Notes: a model not told the origin generated them from the letters alone. A stretch of DNA of 64,000 bases from Mycolicibacterium hippocampi (GCF_010723735.1 NZ_BLLB01000002.1:5518001-5582000); one strand, 5' to 3'. Numbered from the stretch's first letter, positions 49,190-58,843 are shown. Made by a program: numbers and translations.

Positions 49190-50674
49190 TCAACGCTCGA
49201 TGAATGTCCGGTTCAGCTGGGCGCGCAGCAGCGCGGGATCGCGGTGCGCGTCCAGGTAGGCCAGGTAGCCGTCCGGGCGGATCAGTGCCAGCCCTCCGTC
49301 GGGAAGGCCGTAGCGTCGCCACACCGCGGTGTCTGCCACCACCACCGTGCCTACTACATCGACGAAACCCTCTGTGGCCCTGTCGGTATCGGGCGGCTCA
49401 GGACCGAACCAGGCGAGCGTGTGGCGCGTCGGGTCGAACTCGAAAAGCGCGGGCGCCCGGTCCCCCACCGCGACCCGGCCGCGTGGCCCGGCGCCGCTGT
49501 GGTCGTGATACGAGACATCGATCTGGGATATGGCACGTGTCAAGGTCTGTTGCACGTGCGGGCGGGCCAGCACCAGCGGGGCCACCCTGCGCCGGAACGC
49601 CGTCGATACGGGGTTGCGCAGCAACGTCATCCGGGTCACCCTTCGGGTTCCCTCGACCAGACGGGCGGCGACGGGTGCGCGTTCGGTCGCGTACGTGGCC
49701 AACAGCTCGGGCGGCGCCGTCCCCTGTGCCACCGCGGCGAGTTTCCACCCGAGATTCATCGCGTCGGCGATGCCGGTGTTCATGCCTTGCGCCCCGACGA
49801 CCGAATGGATGTGGGCGGCATCGCCCACCAGGAAGACACGACCCTTCGAATGTGTCTGTGCGCGACGCTGATTGATCCGGAACCGACCCGCCTGCCGGAT
49901 CTCTGCGATGGTTGCGCCGGAGGGCGCACAGACGTCGACGGCCTCCTGCAACTCGTCGCGGGTGACGTCGCCGTCGGGCACGGCGTCAGCAGGCTGGGCC
50001 ACCGCGATCCGGTGCCAACCGTGCAGCATCGGGAAGTAGGCGACGAACCTGCCCCGGTTGAGGTACGCGAAGAACTGGTCGTGCGGCAGTACCCAGTCCA
50101 TGCGCAGGTCGGCGACGGCGAAGTTCTCCTCGAAAGCCGACCCGACGAAGCCGACCCCGAGCTCGTGCCGCACCGTGCTGTGCGCACCGTCGGCACCGAC
50201 AAGCCATGTGGCCGTGACCTCTTCGACGGATCCGTCGGCATGTCGCAGCCGGGCCGCCACGCCGGAGGGGTCCTGGTGCAGACCGGTCAGCTCGACATTG
50301 CGCTCCACCGCCACGCCGAGTGCCGCGAGGTGGTCGGCCAGCACATTCTGGGTGTGGTTCTGCGGGATCATCAACAGGAACGGATACGGGCTGTCCAGTC
50401 CGGCGAAGTCGGCCCGCAGAATCTGGCGGTTCTCACTGAACACGTTGAAGATCCGGGCCCGAAGACCGCGCTCCAGCAGTCGTTCCACCAGACCCGCATG
50501 CTGGTAGAGCTCCAGCGTCCGGGCCTGCATGCCCAGCGCCCTCGTCTCGGTGTTGGGTCCGGACGCGGCGTCGACGATCCGCACCGCCACTCCCCTGCGT
50601 GCCAGTTCGATCGCCGCCGTCAGCCCGCTCGGGCCGGCGCCCGCGATGAGAACATCGGCGGTTCGGCCTGTCAC
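49190..50674 (-). CDS. FAD-dependent aromatic-hydroxylase-like monooxygenase (class A)
   Basis: 494 aa from GTG 50674, which overlaps the upstream hydrolase stop. GAGPSGLTAA (FAD) is near residue 11, GADGAHSTVR near 160, and FLVGDAAHIHSVVGAQGMNTGIADA is the second FAD motif. The C-terminal thioredoxin-like domain (about residue 380 on) is as in phenol/3-hydroxyphenylpropionate hydroxylases and rifampicin monooxygenases. It uses NAD(P)H and O2 to hydroxylate an aromatic ring. It is the last gene of a tetR-hydrolase-monooxygenase operon. Confidence 0.88.
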   Translation of the reverse strand: MTGRTADVLIAGAGPSGLTAAIELARRGVAVRIVDAASGPNTETRALGMQARTLELYQHAGLVERLLERGLRARIFNVFSENRQILRADFAGLDSPYPFLLMIPQNHTQNVLADHLAALGVAVERNVELTGLHQDPSGVAARLRHADGSVEEVTATWLVGADGAHSTVRHELGVGFVGSAFEENFAVADLRMDWVLPHDQFFAYLNRGRFVAYFPMLHGWHRIAVAQPADAVPDGDVTRDELQEAVDVCAPSGATIAEIRQAGRFRINQRRAQTHSKGRVFLVGDAAHIHSVVGAQGMNTGIADAMNLGWKLAAVAQGTAPPELLATYATERAPVAARLVEGTRRVTRMTLLRNPVSTAFRRRVAPLVLARPHVQQTLTRAISQIDVSYHDHSGAGPRGRVAVGDRAPALFEFDPTRHTLAWFGPEPPDTDRATEGFVDVVGTVVVADTAVWRRYGLPDGGLALIRPDGYLAYLDAHRDPALLRAQLNRTFIER

Positions 50675-51552
50675 GACACCTTCCTCCCTGTCACCTCGTC
50701 GAGAAATCGGATCTGGTCGGCGAGCACCCGTTCTCGGTGGTGCGGCCGGTAGAAGTCGAAGTGGCCGAGGGGATAACGCCGCAGCACTCCGTGTGGCGCG
50801 CGGTCTGCGATCAGTGCGGCGTCGGCTTGTTCGGTTTCCCGGTCGAACTCGCCGACTGCGACCAGCACCGGCATCTTCAGCTGTGGTGCCACATCTCCGG
50901 GCCGGTAGCGCATCATGTCGAAGAGCGCCCTGGGGGCGACCTCGTTGCGCCATGTCCGACTGCCCATCGCCGCGACGGCCTGTTCGGCTTCCTCGCCGGC
51001 CATCACGGCCAGTTCACCTTCCCCACCCACAGCGGCGATGTAGTGCGGCGGGCATGACAACCAGCCGCGAACACGGTCGGTGAGCATCGCCAGCAGCAGT
51101 CGCATCGTGGCGCGCATTGTCCGCCCGCGTACTCGCCGGGGGAAGCCGTTGAACGGGATCTGCGCGATCACAGCGGTCACCAGCGGGTCGGTGGCCGCGA
51201 CCGACACCACGTGCCCCCCGCCCAGGGAGGTGCCCCACAACACGATGCCGGAAGCGTCGGGGCGCGTCCGCGCGAACGAGATCGCGGCGCGGATGTCATC
51301 GAGTTGACCGTCGAGGTCGACGAGCTGTCGTGGTTCACCGTCGCTGAGCCCGAAGTGGCGGTAGTCGAACGTCATCGCGTGATAACCGTGCCGCGCGAAC
51401 TCCTCGGCCGCGGCGACCAGCGAGGGGGTGTCCTGAGTGCCTCCGAAGCCCGGGCACAGGATCACGTAGGGGCTCGGGGCGGTGGCGTTGCACGGGTAGA
51501 CCAGTCCGCTGCAGCGGGCGGCTCCGGAGACGAACTGGACGGACTCAGGCAT
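50671..51552 (-). CDS. Alpha/beta hydrolase (dienelactone-hydrolase/esterase-like)
   Basis: 293 aa. LCPGFGGTQDTPS is the oxyanion region, GTSLGGGHV holds the nucleophilic Ser, and PLGHFDFYRP gives the catalytic His. FDYRHFGLSDG is typical of this family. It lies between the TetR gene and the monooxygenase, overlapping both, and may cleave a product of the oxygenase or an ester. Cytosolic; the substrate is unknown. Confidence 0.85.
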   Translation of the reverse strand: MPESVQFVSGAARCSGLVYPCNATAPSPYVILCPGFGGTQDTPSLVAAAEEFARHGYHAMTFDYRHFGLSDGEPRQLVDLDGQLDDIRAAISFARTRPDASGIVLWGTSLGGGHVVSVAATDPLVTAVIAQIPFNGFPRRVRGRTMRATMRLLLAMLTDRVRGWLSCPPHYIAAVGGEGELAVMAGEEAEQAVAAMGSRTWRNEVAPRALFDMMRYRPGDVAPQLKMPVLVAVGEFDRETEQADAALIADRAPHGVLRRYPLGHFDFYRPHHRERVLADQIRFLDEVTGRKVS

Positions 51553-52156
51553 CGCGACCGTCCCCGAGCCCGGGTGAGGCGCCCAGGATGCGGACCAGCA
51601 ACGCGATCACCCCGCGCCGATGAGCCGCCAGGTCCAGATCGACGCGGCCGGTGTAGACGTTGTGCAGATTTGTCAGGGCGCCGAGTACCGCGGTCGCGGT
51701 CATCTCGGCGTCCACGGCGTCGAATTCGCCGGAGCGCATGCCGTCACCGACAAGGTCCGTCATGGCGGGCAGCAGGTCGGTGGACACGAGGGTGGAGACC
51801 TTCTGGTCGACCTCAATCACGGCGGGAGGCTGCGGCTGGCGGAGAATTCCGTCGGGCGCCTCGGCGAGCCGGTAGGTGTGGTCGAGGAACCTCACCAGAC
51901 GCGCTCCCGCGGCCAGCGAGGTGTCCGCCAGTATCGCCACGTACTGGCCGGTGAGCGCCTGTGCCGCAGCGGTCGCGCATGCGTCGAACAGCTCTTCCTT
52001 CGACCGGAAGTGGTGATAGAAGCACCCTTTGGCGACGCCGAGCTCGCCGATGATGGCCTCGACCGTCGTCTTCTCGTAGCCCTTCCTGGCGAACAACCGC
52101 AGCGCGGTGTCGACGATCTCGCTACGGCGGACGTCGGGCTTCTTGACCTCCCGCAT
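51545..52156 (-). CDS. TetR-family transcriptional regulator
   Basis: 203 aa from ATG 52156. The helix-turn-helix is RRSEIVDTALRLFARKGYEKTTVEAI with LGVAKGCFYHHFRSKEEL. It is the first gene of the leftward operon with the hydrolase and monooxygenase. A perfect 17-bp palindrome lies 14 bp before its start, so it is probably autoregulated. The ligand is presumably the aromatic or drug substrate of the monooxygenase. Confidence 0.88.
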   Translation of the reverse strand: MREVKKPDVRRSEIVDTALRLFARKGYEKTTVEAIIGELGVAKGCFYHHFRSKEELFDACATAAAQALTGQYVAILADTSLAAGARLVRFLDHTYRLAEAPDGILRQPQPPAVIEVDQKVSTLVSTDLLPAMTDLVGDGMRSGEFDAVDAEMTATAVLGALTNLHNVYTGRVDLDLAAHRRGVIALLVRILGASPGLGDGRDA

Positions 52157-52169
52157 GAGTGCAACGCTA

Positions 52170-52186
52170 ACCGACCGACGGTCGGT
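52170..52186. promoter_or_regulatory. TetR operator palindrome
   Basis: ACCGACCGACGGTCGGT is a 17-bp palindrome around one central base, 14 bp upstream of the TetR start. Its form (GACCG and CGGTC halves) is a common TetR-family operator in actinobacteria. Confidence 0.68.
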
Positions 52187-52235
52187 CTGTCGAGTCCTCC
52201 TTGGGGTGAACGCGCCCATCCGGCAGACTGGTCTG

Positions 52236-52484
52236 GTGGCATCCGACAGAGAAATCCTGGACCGCGTCAACGAGCTGATCAGCCAGGAGAACGAGCTGCG
52301 CGACAAGCTGCAGCACCACCAGATCGACGAAACCGAGGAACACCGTCGGCTGCAGTCGATCGAAGTGCAGCTCGACCAGTGCTGGGATCTGCTCCGTCAG
52401 CGCCGCGCGCTGCGCGACAGCGGCGGCGATCCCGGGAACGCGCAGGTGCGCCCCGCCGGCGAGGTCGAGGGCTACCTCGGCTGA
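52236..52484 (+). CDS. DUF2630 small coiled-coil protein (Rv0898c-like)
   Basis: 82 aa from GTG 52236. It is a two-helix coiled coil: REILDRVNELISQENELRDKL, then LQSIEVQLDQCWDLLRQRRALRD, and it ends VRPAGEVEGYLG. The family is actinobacterial and of unknown function. In M. tuberculosis it is also next to the CrtI-like gene that follows. Confidence 0.82.
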   Translation: MASDREILDRVNELISQENELRDKLQHHQIDETEEHRRLQSIEVQLDQCWDLLRQRRALRDSGGDPGNAQVRPAGEVEGYLG

Positions 52485-52495
52485 CCGGCGCAGCG

Positions 52496-54049
52496 GTGAC
52501 GCACACTGACGTCGTCATCGTCGGCGGCGGACACAACGGGCTGGTTGCGGCGGCATACCTGGCCCGGGCGGGCCGCCGGGTCCAGGTGCTCGAGCGCCTC
52601 GACCACGTCGGCGGGGCGGCGGTGTCGGCGCACGCGTTCGAGGGCGTCGACGCGCGCCTGTCGCGCTACTCCTACCTCGTCAGCCTGCTGCCGAGAAGCA
52701 TCGTCGACGACCTCGGCGTCCGGGTCAGACTGTCCCGGCGTCGGTACTCGTCCTACACCCCCGACCCGGCCACCGGCGGCCTGACCGGGTTGCTGGTCGG
52801 ACCGGAGTCGACCTTCGGCGCAATCGGGGCAGCCGCCGACGAAGCCGGTTTCGACGGCTTCTACCGCCGCGCCGCCGCCGTGACCGCGCGGTTGTGGCCG
52901 ACGATGACCGAACCGCTGCGCACCCGCGCCGACATGCACCGGGCGATCGTCGCCGACGGCGGCGCCGACGCGGACGCCGCGTGGCGGGCGCTGATCGACC
53001 GTCCCATCGGCGAGATGATCACCGCCGCAGTGGACAACGACCTGGTGCGCGGGGTGATGGCGACCGATGCGCTGATCGGTACGTTCGCCCTTCTCGACGA
53101 CGAATCGTTGCGCCAGAACGTGTGTTTGCTGTATCACCTGATCGGCGGGGGCAGCGGCGACTGGGACGTGCCGATCGGCGGGATGGGCGCGGTCAGCGGG
53201 GCGCTGGCGGCCGCGGCCACCGGCTTCGGCGCAGACATCGTCACCGGCGCCGAGGTCTTCGCGATCGAGCCGGACGGCGAGGTGCGCTACCGGAACGGCG
53301 ACGCCGAGCACCGGGTCGGCGCCGACCATGTGCTGGCCAACGTGACACCGGCCGTGCTGGCCCGGCTGCTGGGTGCGCCCGAACCCGCGCTCGCGCCCGG
53401 CGCGCAGATCAAGGTCAACCTGATGCTGCGCCGGCTGCCTCGGCTGCGTGATGAAACCGTCACGCCGGAACAGGCTTTCGGCGGAACCTTCCACATCAAC
53501 GAGACGTTCAGCCAACTCGACACCGCGTACCGCCGGGCCGCCGGTGGATCCGTGCCCGACCCGCTGCCTTGCGAAATCTACTGCCATTCACTGGCCGACC
53601 CGACGATCCTCTCCGATGAATTGCGCGCCGCCGGCGCGCACACCCTGACCGTGTTCGGGCTGCACACCCCGCATGGACTGGCGAGTTCGGGGACACCTGA
53701 GCGGATCCGTGATTCGCTGACCTCGGCGGTGCTGACATCGTTGAACTCCGTGCTCGCCGAACCCGTCCAGGATGTGCTGATGGAGGATTCGTCAGGACGG
53801 TTGTGCATCGAGGCCAAGACGACGTTCGACCTCGAGCGTTCACTCGGAATGACCAACGGCAACATCTTCCACGGCGCGTTGATGTGGCCGTTCGCCGAGA
53901 ACGACGAACCGCTGGAGACACCGGCGCAGCGATGGGGAGTGGCGACCGCACATGACCGGATCCTGTTGTGCGGATCGGGATCTCGACGCGGTGGCGGGGT
54001 GTCGGGCATCGGTGGTCACAACGCGGCGATGGCCGTGCTGCAGGGTTAG
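52496..54049 (+). CDS. FAD-dependent CrtI-like oxidoreductase (Rv0897c-like)
   Basis: 517 aa from GTG 52496. VIVGGGHNGLVAAAYLARAG is the FAD-binding motif at the N-terminus, and GSGSRRGGGVSGIGGHNAA is the C-terminal FAD motif of phytoene-desaturase/amine-oxidase-like proteins. The substrate domain includes VPIGGMGAVSGALA. It probably oxidises a lipid or isoprenoid; the function in mycobacteria is unknown. It ends with a 4-bp tail-to-tail overlap with the MarR gene. Confidence 0.86.
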   Translation: MTHTDVVIVGGGHNGLVAAAYLARAGRRVQVLERLDHVGGAAVSAHAFEGVDARLSRYSYLVSLLPRSIVDDLGVRVRLSRRRYSSYTPDPATGGLTGLLVGPESTFGAIGAAADEAGFDGFYRRAAAVTARLWPTMTEPLRTRADMHRAIVADGGADADAAWRALIDRPIGEMITAAVDNDLVRGVMATDALIGTFALLDDESLRQNVCLLYHLIGGGSGDWDVPIGGMGAVSGALAAAATGFGADIVTGAEVFAIEPDGEVRYRNGDAEHRVGADHVLANVTPAVLARLLGAPEPALAPGAQIKVNLMLRRLPRLRDETVTPEQAFGGTFHINETFSQLDTAYRRAAGGSVPDPLPCEIYCHSLADPTILSDELRAAGAHTLTVFGLHTPHGLASSGTPERIRDSLTSAVLTSLNSVLAEPVQDVLMEDSSGRLCIEAKTTFDLERSLGMTNGNIFHGALMWPFAENDEPLETPAQRWGVATAHDRILLCGSGSRRGGGVSGIGGHNAAMAVLQG

Positions 54050-54465
54050 CGCCCGGTCAGCTTGTCGAGGATCGCCCGCAACGTCGCGATCTCCTGCTCG
54101 TCGAGTTCGGCGAGGACCTCGGGAGCAGGATCGTGCACGTCGTCGATCACGCCGACCATGTCGTGGCCGGCAGCGGTCAGCGACACCACTTTGCACCGGC
54201 GATTCGTCGGGTCCGTCCGGCGCACCACAAGCCCACGGCCCTCGAGGTCGTTGACAGCCACCGTGGCCGCCGGCGCGTCGACAGTTGCGGCTGCGGCGAG
54301 CTCCTTGACCGTCAACGGGGATCGACTCAACCGCTTGAGGATCCGGATCCTGCTGAACGGCAACCCCGATCGCTCGACGACCGCGTGCTTCCAGACGTCC
54401 TGGTGGTCGAGGACAAACGCGGCGAGGTCCCGCCACACCGCGTCGGCGAGCTCCCTACTGGACAC
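54046..54465 (-). CDS. MarR-family transcriptional regulator
   Basis: 139 aa. The winged helix shows LPFSRIRILKRLSRSPLTVKELA, then APAATVAVNDLEGRGLVVRRTDPTNRRCKVVSLTAAG, the usual MarR recognition helix and wing. It overlaps the end of the MFS exporter by 11 bp and is downstream of it in the same operon, the normal arrangement for a repressor of a drug efflux pump. Confidence 0.88.
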   Translation of the reverse strand: MSSRELADAVWRDLAAFVLDHQDVWKHAVVERSGLPFSRIRILKRLSRSPLTVKELAAAATVDAPAATVAVNDLEGRGLVVRRTDPTNRRCKVVSLTAAGHDMVGVIDDVHDPAPEVLAELDEQEIATLRAILDKLTGR

Positions 54466-55912
54466 GGGCCTCCTTCGTCGGCTGTGCCGGACCGGCGATC
54501 AGCGGCGCCAACCGCTGCGCCGAGCGCAGGCCACGCTGCGACGTCGAATACAGGCCGAGCGACAGGATCACCAAACCCAGTGCCGCGCAGATGAACCACA
54601 GCGGTCGCGCCGCCGTCGCGAAATCTGTGCCGTCCATCGCCAGCGCCGGACCGGCGACCGAACCGCAGAGTGCCACACCGATGCTCACCCCGACCTGACG
54701 GCTGGTGGACGTCACCGCCGAGGCCGCGCCGGCACGATCGAGGGGCATACCGCTCACCGCGGCGTTGGTGATCGGCGCGTTGACCATCGAGAAGCCGATG
54801 CCGAAGACGGTGAAGACCACCAGCAGCGACCACACCGGCGTCGTCGCGGTCAGGAAGGTGAGCATCACCGCGGCGGCCGAGATCAACACCCCCGCCGCCA
54901 CCAACGACGGCCGGGCACCGTAACGGCCCACCAGACGTCCCGACAGCGGGGAGAACAACAACGCCCCGAGCGCGATCGGCAGGTAGATGAGCCCGGTGTG
55001 CATCGCCGAGAAGCCACGTTCGCCCTGCAGGTACAGCGACATCATGAACAGGAACGCGCCCCACGCGGCGAAGCCACTGACCGCGGTGATCGTCGCCGCG
55101 CTGAACGGGATGCTCCGGAAGAAGCGCAGGTCCAGGAACGGATCGGCACGCCGCGATTCGTACCGCAGGAACACCGCGAAAGCAGCCGCCGCGACAGCGG
55201 CGATGGCGATCACCCGGGCACTGGTCCACCCCAGCACCGGTCCTTCGATCAGGGCGAAGACCACGCCGAACAGGAAGATCACGGCCAGGCCCTGTCCGAC
55301 CGGGTCGATGTTGCGCATGGTGGCCGACTTGGATTCCGGCACGAACAGCGCGGTCAGCAGAATCGCCGCCGCACAGATGGGCAGGTTGATCCAGAAGACC
55401 GAGCGCCAGCCGATCGTCTCGATCAGCAGCCCGCCCACGATCGGGCCGAGCGACATCGAGATCCCGACCACCGCGCCCCAGGCCCCCAGCGCCCGCGCGC
55501 GCTCCACGCGGCCGGTGAAGATCTGCGAAATGATGGACAGTGCAACAGGGTTGAGCATCGACCCGCCGATTCCCTGTAGGAAGCGGGCACCGATGAGCGC
55601 GTCGATGGACGGCGCCAGGCTGCATGCCAGCGAGCCGAGCGCAAACAGTGCCAGACCGGTCTGGAACACCCGTCGGCGGCCGAGGCGATCCCCGGCCGCG
55701 CCGGCGAGCATCAGCAGCGATGCCAGCACCAGCGTGTAGATGTCCACGACCCACTGCAGTTGCGCGGGAGAGGCGGACAGGTCGGTGCGGATCGCTGGAA
55801 TCGCGACGTTGACGATGGTCGCGTCCATCGAGACGATGAGCAGGCTCAGGCAGCAGGAAACCAGGATGACGGCCTTGCGCCTGGGCGTCATGGCCGCGAC
55901 GGCTTCATTCAC
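54455..55912 (-). CDS. MFS drug exporter, DHA2 (EmrB/QacA) family
   Basis: 485 aa with about 14 membrane helices. The motif DATIVNVAIPAI in helix 1, GDRLGRRRVFQTG (MFS motif A) after helix 2, and the GGSMLNP segment (related to the antiporter motif C region) mark it as a proton-coupled multidrug exporter. It is coupled to MarR. Its inner helices have the Gly/Ala/Pro-rich character usual for the family. Confidence 0.9.
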   Translation of the reverse strand: MNEAVAAMTPRRKAVILVSCCLSLLIVSMDATIVNVAIPAIRTDLSASPAQLQWVVDIYTLVLASLLMLAGAAGDRLGRRRVFQTGLALFALGSLACSLAPSIDALIGARFLQGIGGSMLNPVALSIISQIFTGRVERARALGAWGAVVGISMSLGPIVGGLLIETIGWRSVFWINLPICAAAILLTALFVPESKSATMRNIDPVGQGLAVIFLFGVVFALIEGPVLGWTSARVIAIAAVAAAAFAVFLRYESRRADPFLDLRFFRSIPFSAATITAVSGFAAWGAFLFMMSLYLQGERGFSAMHTGLIYLPIALGALLFSPLSGRLVGRYGARPSLVAAGVLISAAAVMLTFLTATTPVWSLLVVFTVFGIGFSMVNAPITNAAVSGMPLDRAGAASAVTSTSRQVGVSIGVALCGSVAGPALAMDGTDFATAARPLWFICAALGLVILSLGLYSTSQRGLRSAQRLAPLIAGPAQPTKEARVQ

Positions 55913-55919
55913 CCAACGA

Positions 55920-55933
55920 TTGTGAAACTACAA
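55920..55933. promoter_or_regulatory. Possible MarR operator upstream of the MFS gene
   Basis: TTGT-N6-ACAA lies 8 bp upstream of the MFS start and is the only inverted repeat seen there. Only four bases per arm match, so support is modest. Confidence 0.3.
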
Positions 55934-56044
55934 CTGTCTGGTCGGCAAGCGGCAGAGTTGTGACGTTCGACGCAGGTGAACGTGCGGGAAATGCCGGCGA
56001 TTGCGGCGCGTCGGCGTGCAGACCCGCGCGCTCGCCGGGCAATG

Positions 56045-57349
56045 TCAGCGGGTGTCGAGGTCGGAGTAGTCGCGCTCGGTGTAGCCGGTGTAGATCTGGC
56101 GCGGACGACCGATCTTGTTGGGCTCGCCGTGCATCTCCCGCCAGTGCGCGATCCAGCCCGGCAGCCGGCCCAGCGCGAACAGCACGGTGAACATCCGCGT
56201 CGGGAAGCCCATCGCCCGGTAGATCACGCCGGTGTAGTAGTCCACGTTCGGGTAGAGCTTGCGCTCGACGAAGAAGTCGTCAGTCAGCGCGATCTCCTCG
56301 AGCTCCTTGGCGATGTCGAGCAGCGGATCCTGGACGCCGATCTTGGCCAGGATCTTGTCGGCCTGCTCCTTGACGATGCGCGCGCGGGGATCGTAGTTCT
56401 TGTACACCCGGTGGCCGAAGCCCATCAGCTTGACGTTGTCCTCGCGGTCCTTGACCCGCTTGACGAAGGTCGCCACGTCGTCGTCGCCATCGCGGATCTT
56501 CGCCAGCATCTCCAGCACCGCCTGGTTGGCGCCGCCGTGAAGTGGACCCCACAGCGCGTTGATGCCGCCGGAGATCGACGTGAACAGGTTGGCCTGCGAG
56601 GAACCGACCAGCCGCACGGTCGACGTCGAGCAGTTCTGCTCGTGATCGGCGTGCAGGATGAACAGCATGTCCAGGGCCCGCACGATCTCCGGATCGACCT
56701 CGTAGGGCTCAGCGGGAAATCCGAAGGTCATTCTCAGGAAGTTCTCCACCAGCGTCAGCGAGTTGTCCGGGTAGAGAAACGGCTGCCCCTCGGACTTCTT
56801 GTAGGCATACGCGGCGATCGTCGGCAACTTTGCCAGCAGCCGGATGGTGGACAGCTCCACCTGGCCGGGATCGAACGGATCGAGCGAGTCCTGGTAGTAG
56901 GCGCTCAGCGCGTTGACGGCACTGGACAGCACCGGCATCGGGTGCGCGTTGCGCGGGAAGCCGTCGAAGAACCGCTTGAGGTCCTCGTGCAGCAGCGTGT
57001 GCCGCTGGATCTGGGTGGTGAACTTCTCCAACTGCTCGGCCGTCGGCAGTTCGCCGAAGATCAACAGGTAGCTGACCTCGATGAACGTTGATTTCTCCGC
57101 CAACTGCTCGATCGGGTAGCCGCGGTACCGCAGGATGCCGGCGTCGCCGTCGATGTAGGTGATGGCGCTCTTGGTGGAGGCGGTGTTGACGAAACCGCCG
57201 TCGAAGGTCGTGTAGCCGCTTTTGGCCAGCAACGACCCCAGAGCGATGCCATCCGATCCCTCAGTGGCTTGGACGATGTCAAGGTCGAGCTCGCCACCTG
57301 GGTACTTCAGGGTGGCGTGTTCCTGCCCGGCTTCGGCGTTATCGGCCAC
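56045..57349 (-). CDS. gltA2: Citrate synthase, type I (GltA2)
   Basis: 434 aa from GTG 57349, with GAAGGGA just upstream. It has the full type I layout: LHADHEQNCSTSTVR and GFGHRVYKNYDPRA, holding the catalytic histidines, and DYYTGVIYRAMGFP. M. tuberculosis gltA2 (Rv0896) is the same length and is also near the Rv0897c/Rv0898c-like genes. It condenses acetyl-CoA and oxaloacetate as the main entry to the TCA cycle. Its 5' region includes an imperfect inverted repeat, CTACCTTTTGTAG. Confidence 0.95.
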   Translation of the reverse strand: MADNAEAGQEHATLKYPGGELDLDIVQATEGSDGIALGSLLAKSGYTTFDGGFVNTASTKSAITYIDGDAGILRYRGYPIEQLAEKSTFIEVSYLLIFGELPTAEQLEKFTTQIQRHTLLHEDLKRFFDGFPRNAHPMPVLSSAVNALSAYYQDSLDPFDPGQVELSTIRLLAKLPTIAAYAYKKSEGQPFLYPDNSLTLVENFLRMTFGFPAEPYEVDPEIVRALDMLFILHADHEQNCSTSTVRLVGSSQANLFTSISGGINALWGPLHGGANQAVLEMLAKIRDGDDDVATFVKRVKDREDNVKLMGFGHRVYKNYDPRARIVKEQADKILAKIGVQDPLLDIAKELEEIALTDDFFVERKLYPNVDYYTGVIYRAMGFPTRMFTVLFALGRLPGWIAHWREMHGEPNKIGRPRQIYTGYTERDYSDLDTR

Positions 57350-57454
57350 TGGGATCCCTTCTTGCTTCTATTGGATCTGTCGGGAAATCGCTGAGTCTGC
57401 CTACAAAAGGTAGTCCCATTGCACCAGTCACGCCCGCGGGGGGCGGACGGGGGG

Positions 57455-58105
57455 TCAGACCACCTGTCCAAGCCCGGCGATTTCGCCGGCGAACTCGGCG
57501 TAGGTGACATCCAGGACGGCCACCATGTCGTCGATCTCGACCCTGCCCGCGGTGGTGAGATCGTCGGTCAGCTCGGTCAGGGCCGTCATCAGAACAGCCG
57601 CCCACACTGCGGCGATCAGCTTGACGCGACGGTCGCCGACGGTGGTGCCCAGTCGTTGCGCCACCACAGCGTCGACCGCACTGGCCCGGTACTCGGCTGC
57701 GGCGTGCCGAAGCGCCGGGGAGGTGACGATGATGCGCATGATCTGCAACAGCCGATCCGACGTCAGCGCACCGGCGGGCGCCAGCCTGGTGCCGTGAGCC
57801 ATCGCGATGTACGCCCGCCGCAGTGCTTCGAACTGACCGATTTCGAGCGGTTGGCGCGCGAGTTCACCGGCCACAGTCGCGAGGATCTCGTCGATCAGCG
57901 CCACGGCGATCGCGTCCTTGGTGGCGAAGTACCGCGTGAACGTGCGCGGGGACACGTCGGCGATGGCGGCGATCTGGTCGACCGTGGTGCCGTCGAAACC
58001 CTGCCGGTCGCACAGGTCGACGGCTGCGTCGATCAAAGTGGCGCGAGTCCGGCGTTTCTTGCGCTCGCGCAGACCGAGGGCCGGCTCCCCCCTGACTTCA
58101 GCCAC
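57455..58105 (-). CDS. TetR-family transcriptional regulator
   Basis: 216 aa. The helix-turn-helix is RRTRATLIDAAVDLCDRQGFDGTTVDQIAAIADVSPRTFTRYFATKDAI. It is transcribed in the same direction as gltA2 and ends 105 bp before it. No palindrome was found nearby that would reveal its operator. Its target and ligand are unknown. Confidence 0.86.
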   Translation of the reverse strand: MAEVRGEPALGLRERKKRRTRATLIDAAVDLCDRQGFDGTTVDQIAAIADVSPRTFTRYFATKDAIAVALIDEILATVAGELARQPLEIGQFEALRRAYIAMAHGTRLAPAGALTSDRLLQIMRIIVTSPALRHAAAEYRASAVDAVVAQRLGTTVGDRRVKLIAAVWAAVLMTALTELTDDLTTAGRVEIDDMVAVLDVTYAEFAGEIAGLGQVV

Positions 58106-58186
58106 CTCTGGATGCTATCCCCGCTAAATGTGAATTGAGTGAGAAAGTGGCACCCCCGGACATTTCCGGCCGCTCAGCGGAACGGT

Positions 58187-58843
58187 TCAGGGCTGCAGGC
58201 GTTCGATCCGTCCGCCACACACTCGAATCCTGTTGTGCACCCGGTTCTCCCGGCCCTGCCAGAACTCGACTGCCTCGGGGGCGATCAGGTAGCCGCCCCA
58301 GTGTGGCGGCACCGGGACGTCGTCGACGTCGGCGAACCGTTCCGTCACCTCTGCCAGTTGTCGCAGCAGCGCCGCCCGCGACGCGATCGGCCGGCTCTGC
58401 AGCGACGCCCAAGCGCCGAGCTGCGAGCCGCGCGGCCGGTTGGCCCAGTACGCTGCCGTCGCCTCCGGGGACACCTTCGTGACCGGGCCCCGGACGTGCA
58501 CCTGGCGCCCCAGCTGGTACCACGGGAACGTCGCCGACGCGTACGGGTTGGCGGCCAGCTGCTCGCCCTTGTCGGAGTCGTAGTTGGTGTAGAAGGAGAT
58601 GCCGGTTTCGTCCACGCTCTTGCACAGCACCGTGCGGGTCACCGGCCGTCCCCCGGCGTCCACGGTGCCGACGACCATCGCGTTGGGCTCGGCGACGCCC
58701 GCCTGTTCGGCCTCCGACATCCAGGTGCTCAGCAGCGCCACCCAGCCTGCGTCGAGCCAGCCGGCATCGAGATCACTGCTGCCGTCCTTCTCCACCGAGC
58801 CGTACTCCACCCGCATCCCGGCCAGGTGATCAGAAGTGCCCAC
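58187..58843 (-). CDS. pdxH: Pyridoxamine 5'-phosphate oxidase (PdxH)
   Basis: 218 aa. MVVGTVDAGGRPVTRTVLCKSVDETGISFYTNYDSDKG is the FMN/substrate region, RPRGSQLGAWAS is the family signature, and EFWQGRENRVHNRIR with the C-terminal RLQP closes the active site. It makes pyridoxal 5'-phosphate from the pyridoxine or pyridoxamine form using FMN and O2. It is divergent from citA across 68 bp. Confidence 0.94.
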   Translation of the reverse strand: MGTSDHLAGMRVEYGSVEKDGSSDLDAGWLDAGWVALLSTWMSEAEQAGVAEPNAMVVGTVDAGGRPVTRTVLCKSVDETGISFYTNYDSDKGEQLAANPYASATFPWYQLGRQVHVRGPVTKVSPEATAAYWANRPRGSQLGAWASLQSRPIASRAALLRQLAEVTERFADVDDVPVPPHWGGYLIAPEAVEFWQGRENRVHNRIRVCGGRIERLQP

